NCBI GenBank assembly: GCA_025769875.1
Contig: JAGFNK010000166.1
Span: 1-64,000, forward strand
DNA length: 64,000 nucleotides
Direction: 5' to 3'
From: Russula earlei
Taxonomy: Eukaryota; Basidiomycota; Agaricomycetes; Russulales; Russulaceae
Shown here: positions 32,741 through 43,639 of the stretch, piece after piece
Numbering within the stretch: the first letter of the stretch is position 1
How the letters are laid out: each line of letters starts with the position of its first letter
The notes under the pieces: generated by a model
Databases searched by the model: none
What the model was told of the DNA's origin: nothing
Seen by the model: only the letters and a program-made list of their open reading frames with translations
Translations under genes and position numbers: made by a program

Positions 32741-35720
32741 AATATTTTGGTGGCTGACGATGCTGAGGAAAGACTGAGGCTGCAACAGTGGCGACTGGCG
32801 AGACTAGGCTGGTGATATTGAGACGATGGGGGTGATGGCAACTGGGGCTACAATGGTAGGCGGGCAAATAGCCACGCGCCGCGAAATAGCTTTTCGCCTC
32901 GTCGTCGACCTGAAAGGTCATCTTGCGCTCAAAGAGGCGGTCCTGCACCTTTTTCAGGCGCAGATCAACGATGTGCAAGATATTCCTTTGAAAAGCGTGT
33001 GCTGAGACCACGTACGTACGTTCGTCAGCAACGGCATCGCACATCGAGCCACGACAGATGCCACTCATGAAGATGATGATCTCGTCGACGCGGTCGATGA
33101 ACTCGGGCAGGAAGTGGGCTTGAATGGCAGCTGCCTTGTTTGGGGTCGCACGGGCCCATCCCCCATATCGTTCACATAGGCTGCGCCAAGGTTGCCTGTC
33201 ATCACGCTCACGGTGTTGCAGAAGTCGACGACCCAACCCTGGCCACCGGTCAGACGACCGTCGTCTAGAAGCTGGAGGAACAGCGTGACGAATTTGCGCG
33301 ACGCCTTCTCGATCTTGTCGATGAGAATGATGCAGTACGGTTTGCGCCGGACGATGCAGTACAGTTTGCACCGGACGTATTCCGTCAACTGTCCGCCAGA
33401 GTCGTGCCTGACATAGCCAGGGGGCGCACCGATGAGTCGTGAGATAGAGTGTTTTTCCGAGTATTCCGAGCCATCGATGCAGTTCATGGCATCTGGGGAA
33501 CCAAAGAGGATTGTTGCGAGCTGCGATGGTCGTGAATGAGAAGATTTTCGGGGAGTGGGGCGCATCGATGCTTACGTTTTGAAAGTCTTGCCCGTACCAG
33601 AAGGGCCAGCCATCAGGAAGCTGGCAGTCGGCCTTTGGCATTGCCTAGGCCGCTACACGACAGGCGAATTGCGTTGGCGATAGCCTTTATGGCCTCGGGT
33701 TGGCCCACTACGGCTTTCTGATAAAGATTTTCCATGCGCAGCAACTTCTCCTTCTCTGTAAACATCAGACGAGTGACGGGGATCGACGTCCAACGAGCCA
33801 CGATCTCGGCAATGTGGTCCGGAGTGAGCAATGTCAGCCCCTCCGAGACTTGCCTTTTCGTATTCCACCTGCTTTGTGATGAGAAATTCCAGGCGGTGCT
33901 GCAGGCCTGGCAGGGCATAGTATCGTAGGTCTGAAGCCGTACCCAGGTAATACCTGAAAAGCCAAATCGGTGGACAACATGGCAAAGTCGGAGCGGGTGA
34001 CGTCGTACCTTCTTTCCGCCTCATCGGCTTTTGCTTTTAATTCGTCAATCTTCTCTTGAATCCTATTGACCTCGTCGCCACGGGGACTTCTCATTCTCAT
34101 ACACAGCAACGAGGGGAGCGATTCTCTCGTCCACTTCTGCAATGGCCTTGCGGGCTGTGTGCAGTCGCTCTTTTGAAGCCTCGTCCTTTTCGCGTTCAAG
34201 AGCATGGATCTCTACCTCGAGCTCGAGCTTCCGGTGTTGGAGTTTATCAATCACTTCTGGAGCAGTTTCGCGAGTCACGCGGACGCTGCGTGAAACGGTC
34301 ACTGATGTGGCGTCAAACATCCAAGAAGGTGGGAAGAGACATACCTCGCACACGCCTCGTCTACCAAATTGATGGCGGAGTCGGGGAGCCATCGGGCGGT
34401 GAGATAACAACGCGCCAACGTGGCCACCGCGATGAGGGCGCCGTTGAGGATCCGCATGCCGTGATGAACTTCGTACTTTTCACGAATGCCGCGGATAATG
34501 CTGATGGTCTCGGGGATGGTGGGCTCGTTGACCGACACCTGGGCAAACCGATGCTCCAGTGCGGCGTCGGTCTCGATGTACTTGTGGTATTCTGCCAGAG
34601 TCGTCGCAACGATGCGGCGCAGCTTTCCGCGAGCCAGGAGCGGCTTGAACAGGTTGGCGGCGTCCATGCCACTGACTTCGGATCCGTGGCCGGCCATGAT
34701 GAGGTGGAGCTCGTCGATGAAGAGGATGACGCCGGGACCGCCGTCAGCGGCGGCCTTCTCCACTTCGTTCAAGACGCATTTGATGCGCTCCTCGTATTCG
34801 CCTTTGTACTTGGCGCCAGCCATGAGCGCGCCCATGTCGAGGGAGAAGACGCGAGCAATGAGAGAAGCAGGGACGTTGCGACTCATGAGGTGTTGCGCGA
34901 GTCCCGAGGCGATGGAGGTCTTGCCGACGCCTGGTTCACCGATGAGAACAGGGTTGTTCTCTGTCCTGGAGGGGGACGGGGGGAAGTCAGAAGACGAAAG
35001 GAAGGATGCGGTGAAACGCGAGGTTTGTGGCACACACCTTGTGCGAAGGATACGAACGACGCAACGGATCTCGTTGTCGCATCTGATTACGGGGTCGATC
35101 TTGCCTTCCTCCGGCGAGCGTAGTGAGGTCGATCGCGAACTTTCCGAGCGCATCAAACCCTTGCTTGGCAGAACAACTCTCGACTGTCGGGACCAAGGAA
35201 TCGACGAGAACCGTGATGATGGTCTTGGCGTTCTCCAGGCTCTTGAAGAATACCAGTGTCATATCAATTTTGGCCAACAATGCATGAATGGTGTGAAAGT
35301 GAGAGACCTTGTGAAGAAGACCTTGTCATCGGCCTCAAGGACCCGTTGGAACCCATTTTGGAACCCAAGAGAGAACATGAGCGAGCCTCGCATGATTGGT
35401 GTAGCTGTAATGTGAAAGAAACACAGGTGAGCCGGCGAATCTGGCAAAACAAATGCCAGAGATACATACAATGGAAGAAGCTTGATGCGGAACTCGCAGG
35501 CAAAGTGGAAACAAAGATGTAGTGGCTGTTGTCCTGGTGGAAGGCTGAGGGAGCAGAGGCAGAGACGGCGGTGACAGCGGGAAAGAAGGCAATGGGTGAG
35601 ACGGTGGGGAGGAGGTCCTGCTGCTCCGTCGACTCTGAGGACGAATAAGCATGTATCTGCATGATTCCACAGTGGTTACCAAGTTGGCAGCGAGCACTGC
35701 GATTGCCGAGGCCATGCACT
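32740..35720 (-). pseudogene. HSP104: Hsp104/ClpB-type AAA+ disaggregase, decayed
   Basis: Recognisable in order on the minus strand: a weak N-domain (35,300-35,720), AKQGFDALGKFAIDLTTLA, NBD1 with Walker A (GEPGVGKTS) and Walker B (VILFIDELHLI) at 34,330-34,960, the coiled-coil M domain (KLELEVEIHALEREKDEASK), NLYQKAVVGQPEAIKAIANA, NBD2 Walker A (GPSGTGKT) and [20 protein letters not shown]. Introns of 55-60 nt are conserved (e.g. 34,280-34,342 and 33,958-34,013), so it is a duplicated gene rather than a retrocopy. Single-base indels break the frame at about 35,115, 34,083, 33,835 and 33,620. The NBD2 Walker B reads [10 protein letters not shown]: the catalytic Glu is Lys. A 24-bp tandem duplication lies at 33,330-33,377. 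The C-terminus is lost after KSYFAARGY. It cannot make a working chaperone. Confidence 0.85.
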
Positions 35721-36059
35721 CACGACGGAGTGAGTGGTGGGCAGTGAGCCCGAGTTGCCTGTTCTTGCTCTCGTTTCTCGGCCGCGGCGTCATGGTCTTT
35801 TCCAACCGAGATGGCAGTGGCATGCCTGGACAATGCGCGCGAATAATCGGCCCATCACCGTCCCTTCGTCCTCCAACTCTGATGAAGACATCGAGAACAA
35901 AAAGGCGACAGCGACGGGAGCCATCCCCCTAGGTCAAACGTCACCTCGACAAAGTCCATATCCATCTCTCCTCAACCAGGCTCACTCAAGCGCAGGCAGT
36001 CCACCAGCGCCTCGGATGTCCCGACAGCACCTTCCACTGCAAAGAGCAAGCGTGCCAAG

Positions 36060-36854
36060 TCATCGAGGAGTTGGTGCTGGAGGAGGGGGTCGTGACGAAG
36101 GGAAAGAGGGACAAAAAGTCCATCGTCGCCACGGACGAGAGCTGCTGCTGTGCGACGGGGTGATTTTGCGTGAATGCGGAAAGAGCGGAAAAAGAGAGAG
36201 CGTCGCCGATCTCGGAGTAGAACCTTCGGACACCTGCATCTGCATCGGCGTTCCACCGCTAGGCGTCGGCGCGCCCCGTGTGGTGGCATATGGCAAGGCG
36301 CTTTTCGCGGGAGTGGACAGTTGTGAAAGTGGAGATTCACGGGGAGACGCGACAGCGACAGCAGCAGGCAGCAGTGAAGAGACAAAGATGGTAGGCGCAG
36401 GCGAAGGCGCAGGCGCAGGGGGCGCAGCAGCCTGGTTTGCTTCAGGGGCCACCTTGGCGCCTTTTGTCGTCCACGAGGAGGCCGATGCGGCTTTCGGGGA
36501 TGGTCCGCTCGCGGTCAATGGCAATGATATCGCGGGGCATAGAGAAGACGAAGGACGTGCAGACAAGGACGAGAACGGTGCCAGCGCTTTCGATTCTCCC
36601 TTGAGTGTAGCGTGACGGAAATACAAGTTCTCCACCTCATTTAGGGACTGGGGTTGCTAGGAATATGGGATGATGAATGAGCGCGGGTTCTGAACGACAC
36701 TGCTTCGATACTGGCGAAAACGCACCCATCCGTGCTCTACCTTGAGGCGAGCATACTGTAGCCGTATCTGCAGCTGCTGTGAGAGCTGGGACGAGGACAG
36801 ACAAGAGAGCAGGCTGTCGGGTAAGATGCCGATAACAGGGGGCGATATGCTCAT
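36060..36854 (-). CDS. Conserved fungal protein with LQxRLQYARLKVEHGW / LNEVENLYFRH motif
   Basis: Two exons, 36,726-36,854 and 36,060-36,647, with a GTGCGT..CCCCAG intron of 78 nt in phase 0; about 238 residues from ATG 36,854. Exon 1 ends with QQLQIRLQYARLKVEHGW and exon 2 continues SLNEVENLYFRHATLKG. I recall this paired motif from uncharacterised basidiomycete proteins; function unknown. The C-terminal 180 residues are Ala/Pro/Ser-rich and probably disordered. It is the only gene in 31.6-39.4 kb that I could splice without a frameshift, but its 3' end may have been shortened. The long open frame on the opposite strand (35,734-36,615) is a shadow. Confidence 0.6.
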
Positions 36855-37095
36855 GTTTACGACCTTTGCCCTTTCAAGGGACGACCACTGAGATTCGCGC
36901 CCCTGGGACATGAAGACTTGAGAATTAATCATGAGAACAAAGCTCACGAGGAATGGAACGTCGAGAACAACAGTTTGGATGCAGTCACATGATCCGCCCA
37001 CACCCTCATGGATGAAGAAACCTTCACCCAACTTCCACAGATGAAACACACCCATAACGTGAGGAACAAGTACACCGGCGTAGTTATTCACTCAC

Positions 37096-37520
37096 CTTCC
37101 TGCGGAGCTGTTCGGGTTAAGGTCGTGGAGCAAGCTTTGTATGGAGGTGAGTATGGCCGCAACATCGTACGTTGGCGACCATCGGTTCTGGAGTATGTCA
37201 AGGCAGAGCTCTCCATTCACGTACACGTTTGGATGGAACATCCAGGAGAGGAACTTAATAGTCGGCGGCTTATTCGGGTAAGATTCCTCAAATGTCAACA
37301 ATAGCTTGAAAGTGCCGTCTTCAAACAGTGTATCCGCTACACAGGAAGCAGCGTAAGGACGACAGTGGATGCGATTCGTCAGGATGGGACGCACCAGGGC
37401 CAAAAATTACTGCATTCCACAACATGATGTTATCAGGACATGGGCTGCCTGAGATCCCCGAAGTGGGTCGCTTGAAAGCCGCTTAAAATCATGGATGAGA
37501 CGTCGCCAGCAGTTGGTTGA
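37096..37520 (-). pseudogene. Ubiquitin-conjugating enzyme E2 (RAD6/UBC2 type), partial
   Basis: Exon B (37,395-37,520) encodes [14 protein letters not shown] and, after a one-base frame change, [20 protein letters not shown]; a 58-nt GTGCGT..TGTAG intron follows; exon C (37,096-37,336) encodes [40 protein letters not shown] and [19 protein letters not shown]. The active-site Cys (NGELCLDIL) and HPN are present. Differences from the usual RAD6 sequence are SWMFHPN for SKMFHPN and LNPNSSAGR for PNPNSPAN. The last exon (helices 3-4) is not found downstream; the gene above follows instead. Likely a truncated, frameshifted copy. Confidence 0.8.
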
Positions 37521-37559
37521 CTAAGGATAGAATGGATCGTGAGCAGCAATTCCATCGGG

Positions 37560-38057
37560 GACAAGCAAACCAAACTAACCATGACGGTGGTTACAGGTAA
37601 AGTGGAGTGAAGGGGGTTTGGGCATCAGTGCAGCGCTTATACTAGTACTGTGCAACACCGCAAGTGCTAGGATGCCTGCATACCGATGAGCCTTGAACAA
37701 GCAAAGGAAAAGGAACAAGTACTTGCCAGTGTGAATGTTAATGAGTGGCCCTTGCGAGGATAGCAGCAGAAAGATAGCCTGAATGAGAAGCCTCCTCGGC
37801 GTCCTCGCGAGCAGAGGCAAGATGGCACATTATGGTAGATGACTCCAAATTGAGCAACCATATCCAAATCCGGCACTTCAAAACAGCTCAAAACAGCTCG
37901 AGGCTCGTCGCTCGAGCTGTTTCAACAAGTACTTGCCAGTGCGATTGTTTATGAGTGGCCCTTTGGTCAAGGTGGATATAAAATATGAGGATAGCAGAAA
38001 GGGACAAGGTAGATTCCAGAGGCAGAGTGGCAGACGACTCTCCAAATCGAGCAACCA
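37560..38057. repeat. Short direct duplication region
   Basis: A ~130-bp segment is present twice (around 37,714-37,860 and 37,924-38,055): CAAGTACTTGCCAGTG..., GAGTGGCCCTT, AGGATAGCAG and CCAAAT.GAGCAACCATA match in order. Between them lies AGCTCGAGGCTCGTCGCTCGAGCT, in which AGCTCGAG is mirrored. No gene is visible. Confidence 0.5.
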
Positions 38058-38059
38058 TA

Positions 38060-38621
38060 CTATCACCTATGGGGAACTCGCCATTCCACTACCATCTCGC
38101 CAGTCACAAATGTCACGAAAGTAACGGACATGTAACACTCGCCAAATTAAAGTCTGCCCGGGATGAAACATTCCCGTGTATTTACAAAGGCAATTTGATT
38201 GGGTGGGGACTAGGGAAAACAGTTGTAATGGAGTAGCATTATCGAGTGAAATCCAGGACTTGGCTATGTACGGAACGCAGCGCTCACATCATGGGCCAGT
38301 ACCGCACGAGTAAAAGTAAAAGGTTGATATATCATTATTAAGAGGATAAAACAGCAGTGACCCAGACTCCCCGACGGTGATCACCCAGCTGGAATCAAAC
38401 TCCGCACTCCACCATGACAGAAAGCGTGATGGAGGCGTGACCCCCAGCCAAAATACTACTCGAAAACCACTGAATGGACCTCCATTTTTCTTTGCTAGAA
38501 TGACATTAATGGCACTCAATAGTATAACTACAAAGTTTTAAATGGGGTTGTTTGAGCAGATACAGGGAAAAATGAAATTGGCGAGATGGTCGTGGAATGG
38601 CGAGTTCCCCATAGGTGATAG
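38060..38621 (+). mobile_element. MITE-like element, copy 1
   Basis: 562 bp bounded by inverted ends of ~43 bp (CTATCACCTATGGGGAACTC ... GAGTTCCCCATAGGTGATAG) next to a TA (38,058-38,059). No transposase frame. TA flanks fit a Tc1/mariner-type passenger, by inference. The apparent open frames inside are palindrome products. Confidence 0.75.
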
Positions 38622-39221
38622 TATCACCTATGGGGAACTCGCCATTCCACGACCATCTCGCCGATTCCATTTTCCCCTGTATCTGCTCAAACAACCCCAT
38701 TTAAAACTTTGTAGTTATACTATTGAGTGCCATTAATGTCATTCTAGCAAAGAAAAATGGAGGTCCATTCAGTGGTTTTCGAGTAGTATTTTGGCTGGGG
38801 GTCACGCCTGCATCACGCCTTCTGTCATGGCGGAGTGCGGAGTTTGATTCCAGCTGGGTGATCACCATGCTGTTTTATCCTCTTAATGCCATGTTACAGG
38901 TGGTCCAATTGGCCAGCACAAGACCATATGTATGAGCAGCGGCTACAGGCAGCTATAACAATGATATATATTGATCTTTTACTTTTACTTGTGCAGCACT
39001 GGCCCATGATGTGAGCACCGCATTCCGTACATAGCAAGTCCTGGATTTCACTCAATAATGCTACTCCATTACAACTGTTTTCCCTAGTCCCCAATAAATA
39101 CATTCATCCCAGGCAGACTTTAATTTGGCATGTGTTACATGTCCGTTACATGTCTGTTACTTTCGTGACATTTGTGACTGGCGAGATGGTAGTGGAATGG
39201 CGAGTTCCCCATAGGTGATAG
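38622..39221 (-). mobile_element. MITE-like element, copy 2, head-to-head with copy 1
   Basis: 600 bp with the same inverted ends, in opposite orientation, sharing the central GGTGATAGTATCACC with copy 1 and followed by TA (39,222-39,223). Together the two form a near-perfect inverted repeat of 38,060-39,221. Indels between arms: for example a gap near 38,870 where copy 1 has an extra ~20 bp. Confidence 0.75.
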
Positions 39222-39223
39222 TA

Positions 39224-39395
39224 GTATCCAAATCTGGCACTTCAAAACTCCAAATCGGGCACTTCAAAATGGCTCAAAACGGCTCACGCTGTTTCGAGCG
39301 GCTTCGAGCCACAAGCCGTTGAACGGCTTACCTCAGAAATGGCTCCGGCTCGGCTCGAAACCGTTTCGAGTCGAGCCAGCGACAGCACTAAGTTA
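39224..39395 (-). repeat. GACAGCACTA end with GGCTCG-type subterminal repeats
   Basis: Contains repeated GGCTC, CGGCTTCGAGCC and GGCTCGGCTCG units and ends GCGACAGCACTAA. Mirror of the end at 31,590. A sequence of the same style (CTCGAGGCTCGTCGCTCGAG) is at about 37,895. Confidence 0.5.
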
Positions 39396-39756
39396 ACCTT
39401 TGAATACACCACTGTTTACCTTTGAAAGTTCATGCGAGTTTACATCTGTGTTTGAAACAATTGTGCATTGATGGGAATTGCCTTAAGGAGCCAAGTTGGT
39501 GGGGCACTTGCCATTTCTGGAACATGACAAAATATGCAAAAATATGTCAACTCTGTGCATTCACGAACTTTGGCGTTGTTTGCATATCACGTGGTTGCGT
39601 CGCGACCCAGCAGCTGGGTTGTAAACCTGATGTACAATCCCACTTATGCCGCTGGCTCGTGGGTAAATCCAGACGATCACCTTTCTCCAGGACGCTACTC
39701 ACATCCTCACTGAGCTTTTGCCTGTACGTCGACCGAGTGTCACCGTCACCGTGACC

Positions 39757-41343
39757 ATGTCTGAAGTGAGTAAGCTTCACAAATCCGTTATCACGTCTCA
39801 TTACTCACTAGCTTCGACAAGTTATTATTGCCTTGCGCCAACCGCTCGTCGACCACGATTGGTGGTCCCTCACAAACGTCGTTGGAAGCAAGTCCCTGTG
39901 AACATCGCCAGGGTGTGTCGTTTTTTATCAGTGTCCGTAACGACCACTGACCAGTCGATTCTAGACCAAGTGACAATCAACACGCTCCCTGATGATGTCC
40001 TAGTGGATATATTCCATTTCTATGTGATTATGGAACACTGGATCATGAGGACGAACGAATGGCATACACTGGTCCATGTGTGTCAAAGATGGCGACATGT
40101 CGTGTTTGCATCGCCACGTCGCCTGAACCTGCAACTTGTGTACACAGGGAATAGACCGATGTCTGAGATGCTGGACGTCTGGCCAGTCTTGCCTGTGGTG
40201 ATAAAATGTGGTCACCCCTTCTCGTACTCCTGGAAAAACGTAGCCGTTGCCCTCGAATCTGTGCACCGCCATCGCATATGTCAAATCCACTTGTGGTATA
40301 TTCCAACATCAGAACGGGAAAGATTCGCAGCAGCGATGCAGAAACCATTCCCGGAGCTGACATGTCTGCGGTTTTTAGCAGAAGACCTCGCTGTGACGTC
40401 CCTTCCGGTTTCGTTCTTGGGCGGATCCGCCCCACTTCTGCGACAACTCTGGTTGGACAGTTGTTCGTTTCCAGGAATTTCTAAACTACTCTTGTCCTCC
40501 AAACAACTTGTCGTTCTTCACCTTTGGAATATTCCCAACTCTTATTACATTTCTCCCCAGGATTTGGTCGCCGCCCTGTCGGTTTTGTCCAGACTCGAAA
40601 CCCTTCGCCTTGGATTCGATCCCCCTCGATATCCGGCAAGTCGACCTCGACCTCCGCTCACACGCTCTGTCCTCCCCGCTCTCACTTTTCTTGAGTTCCA
40701 CGGCGTTCACGAGTACTTGGAGGACTTAGTGGCCCAAATCGAGACTCCCCTTCTCACCAGACTCACAATAACATTCCTCATGGACATCGACTTTGTCCTC
40801 CCACAACTCCACAGGTTGATCAGTCAAGTAGAATCGTTCAATTCTTGTGACAGAGCAATCGTGTACACTTCCGACAGTGACATTCGATTCGATATTTCCA
40901 CACGCAATCAGCTTTGGGAGTGGGAGCTGTCGTTAAAAATCACGCGCACAGAATTGGATTGGCAGCTTGCATCGCTGGCCCAGGTTTGCAGCTCCCTCTT
41001 TCCCTTTCTCTCCACTTTTGTACGGCTCGACATCGTAGATAATCAAGATCCTCAACCACGCTGGATACATAACATGGAAACCACACAATGGCTGGAACTC
41101 CTGGCCCCGTTCACTGCTATGAAGGATCTGCACCTAACCCAACAGGTTGCGCCAAATGTCTGCCAAGCGCTGGAAGAGCTCGCGGGAGAAAGAGTAACAG
41201 AAGTCTTACCCGCGCTCCAGAACATTTTCTTCAGGGACCGCAAGCCATTTGAATCAGTTCCGAAATATATTGGAGGATTCGTCGCCGCGCGAAACCTCTC
41301 TGGTCACCCCGTGGCTGTCCACCGTTGGGAATGCTGGACCTAG
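39757..41343 (+). CDS. F-box/LRR protein, cassette 2
   Basis: 528 codons from ATG 39,757 (MSEVSKLHKSVITS); an in-frame TTG further upstream is not needed. F-box at residues ~70-125 (VTINTLPDDVLVDIFHFYVI, WHTLVHVCQRWRHVVFASPR), then leucine-rich segments (LLRQLWLDSCSFPGI, LLLSSKQLVVLHLWNIPNS, LVAALSVLSRLETLRLGF, GVHEYLEDLVAQIE) and a C-terminal block (VCQALEELAGERVTEVLPAL). Expected role: SCF adaptor, the F-box binding Skp1 and the repeats the substrate. A 42-nt in-frame stretch beginning GTGTGTCG and ending ACTGACCAG just before the F-box looks like an intron in all five copies; removal would keep the frame. Convergent with the partner gene at 42.5 kb. Confidence 0.85.
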   Translation: MSEVSKLHKSVITSHYSLASTSYYCLAPTARRPRLVVPHKRRWKQVPVNIARVCRFLSVSVTTTDQSILDQVTINTLPDDVLVDIFHFYVIMEHWIMRTNEWHTLVHVCQRWRHVVFASPRRLNLQLVYTGNRPMSEMLDVWPVLPVVIKCGHPFSYSWKNVAVALESVHRHRICQIHLWYIPTSERERFAAAMQKPFPELTCLRFLAEDLAVTSLPVSFLGGSAPLLRQLWLDSCSFPGISKLLLSSKQLVVLHLWNIPNSYYISPQDLVAALSVLSRLETLRLGFDPPRYPASRPRPPLTRSVLPALTFLEFHGVHEYLEDLVAQIETPLLTRLTITFLMDIDFVLPQLHRLISQVESFNSCDRAIVYTSDSDIRFDISTRNQLWEWELSLKITRTELDWQLASLAQVCSSLFPFLSTFVRLDIVDNQDPQPRWIHNMETTQWLELLAPFTAMKDLHLTQQVAPNVCQALEELAGERVTEVLPALQNIFFRDRKPFESVPKYIGGFVAARNLSGHPVAVHRWECWT

Positions 41344-42535
41344 GCGGGATTGATGAGTCCTTATGCTCCCCATGTAATTAGCCTCTGATATCATTTGCCT
41401 TCTGTGCGATCTGTTATTACCTGGCTCCAAGCACCCTTGTTGCTGTACCAATACTCAGATCTCATCTTTTGAATCCAATGCAGAACACGGTTCTCGTCAT
41501 ATGGAAAACTCAGTTGAGGTTTCTTCCAATTGCGCACTCATACTCACTTTCCCTTGCTCATTCTAAACGATGTCACGCGGTTCTTGAGACACCCACACAC
41601 CTAAGGACGCTGGATCGAATACCAATGCACGTGTGATCGTACATCAACGTCGATATCTCCATGCGATACCCGAGGAACAATGAACGAGAAGGACACAAAC
41701 TACATCAAATGAATCGGTTCTGCTTCCGCCCATGATATATGATATTCCGTCCACAGTCGGTCCACGAACAAGAGATCCTTCTATCGACGAACCTACCACA
41801 AACAGCAAGAGACAAGAAAACGGAGCGCAAATGAAGGCCCACACATGGAGTGAGGACCTCCCTGATATGCTCGGTTTGGTTCCTCGTCGGTAGCGACGTG
41901 GTATCATTTGACCGCGAGCGCGAATGCATGGCCTCGACGCAGCGCTTGCTGCGGACTTGCTAACCGCCGCGCCGTGAATCTGCATTTTGTTGGAGGATGA
42001 GACTTTGGCGGTGGATCCGTTTACTGTAGGTTTCGACTTTGCCGTTTGATTTGTACACTACTGTTGCCGATCCTCGACGATTCGGGAATTTCACGGGCTC
42101 GGATGTTATGTTGGTGTAGCGCGCCAGGTTGGGGCACGCGGAGTTCAGTGGGCTTGATCCGAGGGTGGGTAGGAGCAGAAGGGAAGCAGGGAAGAGCAAG
42201 CACTTCACGCGCAGTTGTTTGGCTTCTTGGTTTTTGCAGACAAGTGTGAGAGGTACAAAAGAGAATGTCCTTCATCCAGAGGGTAGGAGGACAGTTTATA
42301 TACAGGGAGGCAGGAGGCATGATGAAAGGAATCTAGACTAAGAGATGATGAAAGCAAGGGGGCATAGGGAATAACTCGAAGACGACGCGTGCATGGGCGA
42401 GTAAAAGTCACATGATTCCGTGCTCAGCATGTTCCCATGGCAATGGCGACGTGGCCAACCCACTCCCAGACCAGACATCACCCTACGAGCTGGGACAGAT
42501 GGCGGCCGCTGCAAAGCTTTGTGTTGTGAGCCACA
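41344..42535. other. Cassette 2 spacer between F-box and partner gene
   Basis: Shares the F-box 3' flank of the other cassettes (CCAATGCAGAACAC, then CACTCATACTCAC-like sequence). A minus-strand frame at 41,960-42,208 (LLFPASLLLLPTLGS followed by a basic tail) looks like a signal peptide plus a short secreted peptide but opens at GTG and the matching regions at 52.6 and 62.4 kb are not open in the same way, so I do not call it a gene. Confidence 0.45.
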
Positions 42536-43330
42536 TCAATAGGTCCCATGAACGTTAGGCTCCTTTGCTCTATCCTCCTTCGCACCGTCGTTGACGTTCT
42601 GCCGTCGTTCAAATGCACTGACGGCGCTTGTACCGGCAAAGTCGAGCTCCACGATATCATCAGGATCGTCAAATGGTGCATGCGTGTCTGACCACAATGA
42701 TGAGTCCTCACGATGGAAGGGCACCAGCGCATGGGATGCAAGGGAGGTGACCCTGCTTGGGCGAGGTATGGTCATGACAGTGGCGGGCTCGGAAACCGCT
42801 GCACAATAGTGGTCCATCGCTGCCTGTGACCAGGGTCGTAGAATGGGAGCAGGACGATCGATCCGCCCAGCCCGGCGAGTAGGGAGCTGGGTCCGGCTCT
42901 GGTCAGGGATATGCCGCATCCAGAACCCCTCTGTGCGCCGCACGCCGTACAACAGCACAAGAACGGCACACCACAATCGCACATATGAGGAGCGGTCATG
43001 GTCAGGACGATGGCGCATCCCTCCACAAGTGATCCGAGCGATTACCTTGTGCGCAGTACCCGAACCATCGCTGTCCATGAAAAGGTATGCTAGCATGCCC
43101 ACCGCGATGGAGGTGCCGGCTGCGAGTGCGTGCAAGTGCAGTCCCTGTATGTAATACAATGACGACAAATGAAGGGCGTGTGAAGGGGCTCGGGGAGAAG
43201 CAAAGGACGCGCACCAACTCCGATTTCTCTTCCTGTGCAAGTCAAAGGCGGCGCCACTGTCCGTGAGCTTCGCGTCTCCACCACGATGCTTTCCTCGCCC
43301 TCACTGCCTTGACCTCCCTTGCCACCTTGG
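42536..43330 (-). pseudogene. Cassette 2 membrane-protein-like partner gene
   Basis: Minus strand encodes LHALAAGTSIAVGMLAYLFM (hydrophobic), VRLWCAVLVLLYGVRRTEGF (hydrophobic), a loop, then ATVMTIPRPSRVTSLASHAL, SLWSDTHAPFDDPDDIVELD and FERRQNVNDGAKEDRAKE. Hydrophobic segments plus a charged cytoplasmic-like tail suggest a small multi-pass protein; family unknown. Frame changes at about 43,265 and between the hydrophobic pieces leave it unclear whether these are introns (one GTACTTGTGC..CAG equivalent exists in the 48-kb copy) or damage. This copy keeps its CpG sites and is the reference for the decayed copy at 10 kb. Confidence 0.5.
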
Positions 43331-43639
43331 TCGCCCATGCAAGTTCAAGATCCCTCACCAGACGATGCGACCTCAAAGCTGGCCAAAGAATCTTGCCCTA
43401 TGAACCACCCTCGACCCTCGCAAACGGTGTGCTACTACCCATTCTTGTACAACCCGCTCCCCTCTGATCCGATTTACTTGCTCATTCAATATTATGATCC
43501 ATTTAGGCTTGCCACCGACAATGTATCGACCCTGTTCTCGACAGCGCGCAGACTCCACTGCATGTTCCAGAAATTTTCTCTCACATTAGAAGAATCAACT
43601 AGAGAACATAAATGATTGGTTCTAGTAACTTCTAGTGAC

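Noticed and set aside
34056..35123. 355-codon open frame on the plus strand
   Set aside because: It is antisense to the Hsp104 pseudogene, whose domains and introns are clear on the minus strand.
35734..36615. 293-codon plus-strand open frame
   Set aside because: Antisense to the spliced gene at 36,060-36,854; composition is the mirror of its Ala/Pro/Ser-rich tail.
38506..38736. Two overlapping small genes with nearly identical proteins on opposite strands
   Set aside because: They are the two arms of the MITE palindrome read in both directions.
41960..42208. Short secreted peptide gene
   Set aside because: Opens at GTG and is not conserved as an open frame in the matching cassette spacers.
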